Assembly: GCA_007116685.1 (NCBI GenBank)
Contig: SKIC01000286.1
Coordinates: forward strand, 1 to 11,258
Origin: Balneolales bacterium
Lineage (GTDB): Bacteria; Bacteroidota; Rhodothermia; Balneolales; Natronogracilivirgulaceae
Length of the DNA: 11,258 nucleotides
Direction: 5' to 3'
Numbering within the stretch: the stretch's first letter is position 1; each line of letters starts with the position of its first letter. The notes below the pieces were generated by a model. That model ran no database searches. It was not told the DNA's origin and was given only the letters and a program-made list of their open reading frames with translations. Made by a program: the position numbers and the translations under genes. Below are positions 6,852 to 11,258 of the stretch, one piece after another.

Positions 6852-8606
6852 ATGAAAAAACCTCGTCTATCATTCTGGCAAATCTGGAATATGAGTTTTG
6901 GATTTCTCGGAATTCAATTTGGCTTCGCCCTTCAAAACGCCAATGTCAGCCGAATCTTTGAAACACTGGGTGCTGATGTTTCACAAATCCCCATTTTATG
7001 GATTGCAGCTCCAGTAACGGGTCTAATTGTACAGCCTATTATTGGTTATCTGAGCGATAATACCTGGAACAAATTTGGCCGGCGGCGCCCATATTTTATG
7101 ATTGGAGCCATTTTGGCTTCGCTGGCATTATTTGTAATGCCTAATTCGCCTTACCTTTGGATTGCCGCAGGTATGTTGTGGATTATGGATGCTTCTATCA
7201 ACATCGCAATGGAGCCTTTCAGAGCCTTTGTTGGGGATATGTTGCCTTCAGAGCAAAGAACAAAGGGATTTGCCATGCAATCCTTCTTTATTGGAATCGG
7301 TGCGGTAGTGGCTTCTGCTCTACCTTGGATGATGACCAATTGGTTTAATATCTCGAACACGGCAGCGGAGGGAGTTATTCCGGATTCTGTGAAGTTCTCT
7401 TTTTACGCCGGTGGTATCATTTTCTTCATCGCTGTTATGTGGACGGTGTATCGAACCAAAGAATATACTCCCGAGCAATTAAAGGCTTTTGAGGAGTACG
7501 AAAATCAGCTTCATGGTATTGAAGAAAAAATAGATGAAGGCAATCAGGATTCTATTTCTCGAGCTAAAGGGAAAAAAGTCCACGGACCAATTTTATTTGT
7601 ACTTGGTTTGCTTGCCACCTTACTCGTTACCCAACAGGGTTGGGCTAATGAGCTGTATATCTTAACTGTAGGTATTGCTCTTGTTGGCTTGGTGATTGGC
7701 GCCTCAGGCATTATGCAAGAGCGTGGAAGCAGAAATGGTATGGTTGTCATTTTTGATGATATGTATCTGATGCCGAAAACCATGAAGCAGCTTGCTGTAG
7801 TGCAGTTTTTCTCTTGGTTTGCCCTCTTTGCCATGTGGATTTACACCACGGCCGGCGTTACCAGCCATATTTACGATATGAAACTAACGGCAGCTGAAGT
7901 AGAAGAAATGCAGAATTTAGCAACGCAAATCGAAGCTCTTGGCGATGCCGATTTAGCAACCCGTCTGGCGCGAGTGCAATCTGACCTGATTGGATTTGAG
8001 GAGCAACTGCTAGCCGGGCAAACGAATGTAACTGCGAGCATGAGAATCGTGAATTTCTTTCAGGATGACCGAGGTGTGGAAGTCTCTGCGGGACTAAAAG
8101 CCACTTTACAGAGAATTGAACAAGAATACAACGATGGCGCGGATTGGGTAGGTGTGGCTTTTGCCGCTTATAATGGATTTGCTGCTATCGTAGCCTTTTT
8201 GCTTCCCGTTATTGCCGGTTATACGAATCGAAAAACCACTCATGCCATTTCCCTGATTGCTGGTTCTGTAGGTTTGGTTTCTATTTACTTTATTACCGAT
8301 CCTGTTTGGATTCTGGTTTCGATGATTGGAGTTGGCCTGGCATGGGCCAGTATTTTATCCATGCCTTACGCCATTCTTGCGGGCTCACTTCCGGCTAAAA
8401 AGATGGGTACTTACATGGGTATTTTTAATTTCTTCATCGTTTTACCACAAATTCTTGCAGCCTCCGTGCTTGGTTTCGTGGTTGGCAATGTGTTTGGTGG
8501 AGAAGCCATTTATGCCCTGGTACTCGGTGGTGTTACATGGATAGGCGCTGCGGTATTGGTCATGTTCGTTGACGACGTTGATGATCCAGACGCGGTAGAA
8601 GCTTGA
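6852..8606 (+). CDS. SLC45-like MFS sugar transporter with extra segments
   Basis: A 584-residue inner-membrane secondary transporter of the MFS, closest to the SLC45 (GPH-type) family, which takes up sucrose, maltose or related sugars, often with protons. Family marks are FGRRRPYF (75-82) after the second membrane segment, PFRAFVGDMLPSEQRTKGFAMQ (122-143), FFIGIGAVVAS (145-155), MPKTMKQLAVVQFFSWFALFAMW (307-329) and GADWVGVAFAAYNG (429-442). Normal relatives have 12 membrane segments and, from memory, some 430-520 residues. Here residues about 246-285 look like two more membrane segments in the central cytoplasmic loop. Residues about 343-427 form a polar, helix-rich insert in the extracytoplasmic loop after TM7. 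The reading frame is intact throughout, so these are real parts of the gene. No ribosome binding site is visible. A terminator follows directly. No glycoside hydrolase or sugar regulator is next to it, so the substrate is open. Confidence 0.88.
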   Translation: MKKPRLSFWQIWNMSFGFLGIQFGFALQNANVSRIFETLGADVSQIPILWIAAPVTGLIVQPIIGYLSDNTWNKFGRRRPYFMIGAILASLALFVMPNSPYLWIAAGMLWIMDASINIAMEPFRAFVGDMLPSEQRTKGFAMQSFFIGIGAVVASALPWMMTNWFNISNTAAEGVIPDSVKFSFYAGGIIFFIAVMWTVYRTKEYTPEQLKAFEEYENQLHGIEEKIDEGNQDSISRAKGKKVHGPILFVLGLLATLLVTQQGWANELYILTVGIALVGLVIGASGIMQERGSRNGMVVIFDDMYLMPKTMKQLAVVQFFSWFALFAMWIYTTAGVTSHIYDMKLTAAEVEEMQNLATQIEALGDADLATRLARVQSDLIGFEEQLLAGQTNVTASMRIVNFFQDDRGVEVSAGLKATLQRIEQEYNDGADWVGVAFAAYNGFAAIVAFLLPVIAGYTNRKTTHAISLIAGSVGLVSIYFITDPVWILVSMIGVGLAWASILSMPYAILAGSLPAKKMGTYMGIFNFFIVLPQILAASVLGFVVGNVFGGEAIYALVLGGVTWIGAAVLVMFVDDVDDPDAVEA

Positions 8607-8615
8607 TTTTAGGAG

Positions 8616-8655
8616 ATTATAGCCCCGGGGTAAAATCCGAGGCTATAATTTTTTT
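8616..8655 (+). terminator. intrinsic terminator after the MFS gene
   Basis: A 14-bp stem (ATTATAGCC... pairing with ...GGCTATAAT, with one C-A mismatch and one terminal G-U) closes a loop of about 6 bases at 8630-8635. It is followed by a run of seven T (8649-8655). It begins 9 bases after the MFS stop codon. On the minus strand the hairpin would also form just after the symporter stop, but no T-run follows there, so it should act mainly on the MFS transcript. Confidence 0.87.
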
Positions 8656-8663
8656 GGCATATC

Positions 8664-10133
8664 TTAATATGTAATCCCGAATACATAGCCCATGAGTATG
8701 TAGAAAATAAGGGTGATTACGAAAACCATAATGATATTAATCATAAAGCCGGCGCGGGCCATTTGTGGAATAGAGACCAGTCCACTACCGTAAACAATGG
8801 CGTTTGGTGGCGTTGCTACCGGTAGCATAAATGCGCAGCTGGCTCCGATGGCTGCAGGCACTACAAGAATCATAGGGTCTAATCCCATAGAAATCGCAAC
8901 GGATGCTAAAATTGGCAGAAATGCGGCGGCTGTTGCGGTATTGCTGGTTACTTCGGTCAGAAATATGATAACCAGTAATGAAATCACTAAAAGTATCAAA
9001 ATATTCCAGCCACCAAACATACTCAAACTTCCACCAATCCATTCAGCCAGGCCGGTATCGGTAATTGCGGCGGCCAGGCTCAATCCCCCACCGAACAAAA
9101 TCAAGACTTCCCAGGGCAGATTTTTGGCGTTCTCCCATCCTATCACAAACTCGCCTTTTTTGAAATTGATAGGTAGCAAGAACATCATAATAGCACCAAA
9201 AATGGCAATACCTGTATCAGAGATATTTGGGATATAGTCTTCCACCAGTGGCCGGAAAATCCACAGGGAAGCAGTTAGTACGAAAACGGTACCCACCATT
9301 TTTTCTGCTCTGCTCATTCCGCCGGACTTGGTTAGTTCCTCATTAATTAAAGCCTCTCCCCCTGGTATTTCTTTTAATTTGATAGGATAAATTATCTTGC
9401 TGATTACGATATAGACTAGTGGCAAGGACACAATCACCAAAGGCAAGCCTGCCATCATCCATTGCGAAAATCCGATTTCAACTCCATAGGTTTCCAGCAT
9501 ATAACCGGCCATCAGGGCGTTGGGCGGTGTGCCAATCAGCGTTCCAATTCCCCCAATATTACAGGCATAGGCAAGGCTTAGTACGAGTACAAGCGCAAAA
9601 TTGGTTTGGAGTTCACCGGCGTGTATATCTTTTTTACTTTCCACCAGCCCAATGATGGAGAGTGCAATAGGAAGCATCATCATGGCAGTAGCCGTATTGC
9701 TCACCCACATACTCAGAAAGGCCGCGGCTATCATAAATCCTATGATGATGGAGGTCGGTTTAACCCCCACCAGTTTTACAATGTTGAGCGCAATCCGTTT
9801 GTGCAAGTTAGATTTCTCCATAGCCAAGGCGATTATAAATCCACCCATAAAAAGATAAATCAAGGGGTTTGCAAACGGCGTTGTCGCTTCCCGAACGGTG
9901 CCCACTTCCAGAATAGGAAATAGCAAAATAGGTAAAAGCGCTGTTGCCGGAATCGGAATGGCTTCACTAACCCACCAGATTGCCATCAATAAGCCAACCG
10001 CAGTTACACGCCAGGCGGCAATATCGAGTCCATCAGGTGGTGGTATGAAATAGATGAGTAAAAAAACTGCCGGGCCGGCAAACAATCCAATACGTTGTCG
10101 TAATCCATAAACGGGGTCTGAATATTCTCCCAT
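8664..10133 (-). CDS. DASS/SLC13 family anion:sodium symporter
   Basis: A 489-residue inner-membrane symporter of the divalent anion:Na+ (DASS/SLC13, CitMHS-related) family, which imports C4-dicarboxylates, citrate, or sometimes sulfate/phosphate together with sodium. The internal duplication is clear. The two SNT motifs that bind sodium and substrate are at 145-147 (WVSNTATAMMMLP) and 397-399 (EVTSNTATAAAFLP). Each repeat also has its PPNA motif, GTPPNA at 201-206 and ATPPNA at 440-445. WVSEAIPIPATALLP (54-68) and the late LPVATPPNAIVYGSG block (437-451) are typical. The length is normal and no key residue is missing. A dicarboxylate substrate is the most likely, because the two SNT motifs are spaced much as in VcINDY, but selectivity cannot be read from sequence. 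The ATG is supported by a strong Shine-Dalgarno sequence, unlike every other gene here, and a sigma70-like promoter lies directly upstream. Confidence 0.93.
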   Translation of the reverse strand: MGEYSDPVYGLRQRIGLFAGPAVFLLIYFIPPPDGLDIAAWRVTAVGLLMAIWWVSEAIPIPATALLPILLFPILEVGTVREATTPFANPLIYLFMGGFIIALAMEKSNLHKRIALNIVKLVGVKPTSIIIGFMIAAAFLSMWVSNTATAMMMLPIALSIIGLVESKKDIHAGELQTNFALVLVLSLAYACNIGGIGTLIGTPPNALMAGYMLETYGVEIGFSQWMMAGLPLVIVSLPLVYIVISKIIYPIKLKEIPGGEALINEELTKSGGMSRAEKMVGTVFVLTASLWIFRPLVEDYIPNISDTGIAIFGAIMMFLLPINFKKGEFVIGWENAKNLPWEVLILFGGGLSLAAAITDTGLAEWIGGSLSMFGGWNILILLVISLLVIIFLTEVTSNTATAAAFLPILASVAISMGLDPMILVVPAAIGASCAFMLPVATPPNAIVYGSGLVSIPQMARAGFMINIIMVFVITLIFYILMGYVFGITY

Positions 10134-10139
10134 ATAACC

Positions 10140-10145
10140 ACCTCC
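10140..10145 (-). promoter_or_regulatory. strong ribosome binding site of the DASS symporter
   Basis: GGAGGT on the minus strand, 6 bases before the ATG at 10133, is a full Shine-Dalgarno sequence at the ideal distance. It fixes the start codon and stands out, because the other starts in the window have none or a weak one. Confidence 0.8.
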
Positions 10146-10147
10146 AC

Positions 10148-10176
10148 TTTATATTTGGTAGTAGAAGGCCTGTCAA
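10148..10176 (-). promoter_or_regulatory. sigma70-like promoter of the DASS symporter
   Basis: On the minus strand TTGACA (10171-10176) is followed by exactly 17 bases and TATAAA (10148-10153). This is a perfect -35, optimal spacing and a one-mismatch -10. Transcription would begin around 10139-10143, within the Shine-Dalgarno sequence, leaving an unusually short leader. The TTGACA is preceded by TT, so a TTTG element of FCB type is also contained. The match is striking, but the closeness to the start codon lowers confidence. Confidence 0.45.
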
Positions 10177-10225
10177 AACCCTTATTTTGTCCAATCTCTT
10201 CTATGTCGGGATACTTTATGTCCCC

Positions 10226-10245
10226 TTGGTCTTGATCTTGACCAA
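10226..10245. promoter_or_regulatory. 20-bp palindrome upstream of the DASS symporter
   Basis: TTGGTC and GACCAA arms flank an 8-base centre that itself contains a palindromic GATC, so 16 of 20 bases are symmetric. It lies about 50 bases upstream of the TTGACA element and 70 bases past the stop of the upstream gene. The position fits an activator site for the symporter gene. As an RNA hairpin it lacks a following T-run, so it is a poor terminator. Confidence 0.4.
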
Positions 10246-10314
10246 AATTCCAGATTTTTCAAATCCTTCTGGTAGGGTTAATATCCGCAAAAAAGCAGGA
10301 ATAGTAAACAAAAA

Positions 10315-10995
10315 CTAATCAGAAAAGGGCTTTTCTGGTTCCGAGATTGATTCATAGAACCACCATGCTAGTGAGCGCCTGTACACGTGAGTAGGATAGT
10401 CTCTGCGAGCAGTGTTAAAACTGTTCGAAAGAATGCGACGAGGATCGTATTCTGAGGCGGCCATAGTTATGGATTGATTCTTGAAATTGGAGCGTAAATA
10501 CTTGAGACTATCGCTCATCAGTTCAGCGAAATCGGCATCCATTTGATACAGCATTTCTGTGCCTTCCACACCAAATTGTATGATTTCTCTGTATCGGCTA
10601 GCCGCAGAATCCAATCGGGCGATGGCGGTATCCGTGATGGGTAAAACTCCGCTTTCCATCACTACGTATTCTTCCAAAATGATGGCTAAGTGGACTCCAA
10701 TGAGCATTTCGGAGCGAGCCTGTTCGGTTAGCCTATCAAGTTGTTCGGCCAATGGGATGAATGTGCGAGTATCCCGCGCCCGGTTTTGCGTCCAGGCTTC
10801 GTAAGCAAGTAGGATATTGAAGTTTTCAATAATCGTTTCGGGGTCATCCTCAAAAGGATCAAAAAGCAATTCGGCCAGAAGGTTATCGAGTGTGGGTATG
10901 GTATCTAAGCCGGAATTTTGGGCACAGGTATTCGAAGGAAACGAAATGAATCCCCAAAGCAGGAGTAAAGTCCAAAAAACAATGCTTTTTACCAC
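10315..10995 (-). CDS. exported protein of unknown function
   Basis: A 226-residue protein with a clear Sec signal peptide: K3, a hydrophobic core (about 5-19) and a likely cut after T-C-A25 before Q26. The mature part is acidic and predicted largely helical (for example 80-112 and 128-170), with no internal membrane segment and no Cys in the mature chain. A conserved-looking C-terminal block (EYDPRRILSNSFNTARRDYP, then YRRSLAWWFYES) is basic and aromatic. I recognise no family. The start is GTG: reading upstream in frame there is no ATG, GTG or TTG before a TAG, and the signal peptide begins at once. It is divergent from queA (154-base spacer), and 181 bases separate it from the symporter downstream in the same direction. 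It is probably a single gene acting in the periplasm. Confidence 0.75.
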   Translation of the reverse strand: MVKSIVFWTLLLLWGFISFPSNTCAQNSGLDTIPTLDNLLAELLFDPFEDDPETIIENFNILLAYEAWTQNRARDTRTFIPLAEQLDRLTEQARSEMLIGVHLAIILEEYVVMESGVLPITDTAIARLDSAASRYREIIQFGVEGTEMLYQMDADFAELMSDSLKYLRSNFKNQSITMAASEYDPRRILSNSFNTARRDYPTHVYRRSLAWWFYESISEPEKPFSD

Positions 10996-11076
10996 ACGTA
11001 ATTGTGATGAAATGAAAGAGAGATGATAAGTTGTAGATAATAAGTGATTCCACTCAAAATATCTTTTCTACAATAA

Positions 11077-11093
11077 ACAACGTGGCACATTGT
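11077..11093. promoter_or_regulatory. 17-bp palindrome between the exported-protein gene and queA
   Basis: ACAAcGTG-g-CACaTTGT: seven of eight base pairs are symmetric around a central G. It lies in the divergent spacer, 81 bases before the exported-protein start (minus strand) and 56 before the queA start. The geometry suits a dimeric DNA-binding protein controlling one or both genes; which regulator is unknown. Confidence 0.4.
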
Positions 11094-11123
11094 ATTTCAA
11101 GATAGAATAAAGAATAGATTTTG

Positions 11124-11131
11124 TACCTTTG
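11124..11131 (+). promoter_or_regulatory. -7 box (TACCTTTG) of queA
   Basis: An exact TAnnTTTG match, the -7 element of the FCB-group primary sigma factor, 18 bases before the queA ATG. It predicts a short leader of roughly 12 bases. A convincing TTTG -33 element at the usual 19-21 base distance is not seen. Confidence 0.5.
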
Positions 11132-11149
11132 CCCATCAAAATAGATTCT

Positions 11150-11258
11150 ATGCATATAAACGACTTCAATTATGATTTGCCCGAGCATTTGATTGCTCAG
11201 GAGCCCGCAGAGCCCAGGGATTCCTCCCGCTTGTTGGTGTATGACCGTGCTAGTGGAA
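11150..11258 (+). CDS. queA: S-adenosylmethionine:tRNA ribosyltransferase-isomerase QueA (5' part only)
   Basis: QueA transfers and isomerises the ribosyl part of S-adenosylmethionine onto 7-aminomethyl-7-deazaguanine at the wobble position of certain tRNAs, giving epoxyqueuosine, in the cytoplasm. Only the first 36 codons are in the window; the gene runs off the right edge. They read MHINDFNYDLPEHLIAQEPA followed by EPRDSSRLLVYDRASG. This matches the conserved QueA N-terminus: DF-Y-LP--LIAQ, then the R-D-SRLLV-DR motif. The ATG is the natural family start. No Shine-Dalgarno sequence is seen, but a TAnnTTTG promoter box lies just upstream. The rest of the enzyme cannot be judged. Confidence 0.93.
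   Translation, partial: MHINDFNYDLPEHLIAQEPAEPRDSSRLLVYDRASG

Noticed and set aside
10150..10157. TATATTTG on the plus strand as a promoter
   Set aside because: No plus-strand gene follows for nearly 1 kb; it is the complement of sequence already serving the symporter upstream region and fits chance in AT-rich DNA.
10250..10272. CCAGA/TCTGG hairpin after the exported-protein gene as its terminator
   Set aside because: Only 5 pairs with a long loop (or 8 with a bulge), followed by just four T on the minus strand; too weak to call.
10996..11149. A preQ1 riboswitch before queA
   Set aside because: The likely queA leader is only about 12 bases and no preQ1 aptamer-like hairpin with an A-rich tail is seen in the spacer.

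Overview
The window is a stretch of bacterial chromosome with moderate GC that looks like ordinary core and transport genes. It contains nine complete protein genes, plus the first 36 codons of a tenth at the right edge. Several features point to the Bacteroidota/Balneolota (FCB) part of the tree: TAnnTTTG-type promoter boxes ahead of queA and the glycosyltransferase, almost no Shine-Dalgarno sequences, an SLC45-type MFS transporter, and an EGY-like site-2 protease. The phylum is an inference; no rRNA or other decisive marker is present. There are no tRNA or rRNA genes, insertion sequences, phage genes or CRISPR arrays, and no gene-free gap is longer than 181 bases.

Left part (1-3356, minus strand): a tight four-gene row is transcribed toward the left edge. 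In order of transcription it holds arginine deiminase, an M50 membrane metalloprotease, a small TPR-like lipoprotein and smpB. The gaps are 4, 22 and 3 bases, so they are probably one operon. Its members (arginine catabolism, intramembrane proteolysis, an envelope lipoprotein, ribosome rescue) have no obvious common pathway.

Middle (3466-8606): a SirB1/transglutaminase-like protein runs rightward from a short divergent spacer and meets, tail to tail with a 10-base gap, a large leftward two-domain glycosyltransferase with TPR-like regions. The glycosyltransferase is divergent from a rightward SLC45-like MFS transporter. That transporter seems to carry two additions: an extra pair of membrane segments and an ~85-residue extracytoplasmic loop. 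A strong intrinsic terminator follows it.

Right part (8664-11258): a leftward DASS/SLC13 anion-sodium symporter has a near-perfect sigma70-like promoter and the only strong ribosome binding site in the window. Upstream of it lies an uncharacterised exported protein (minus strand). This is divergent from queA (queuosine biosynthesis), and the space between them holds a 17-bp imperfect palindrome.

No convincing new defence, mobile or biosynthetic system is visible. The best leads are the remodelled MFS transporter, the glycosyltransferase with a possibly degenerate first domain, the odd operon composition, and two palindromes that look like operators.
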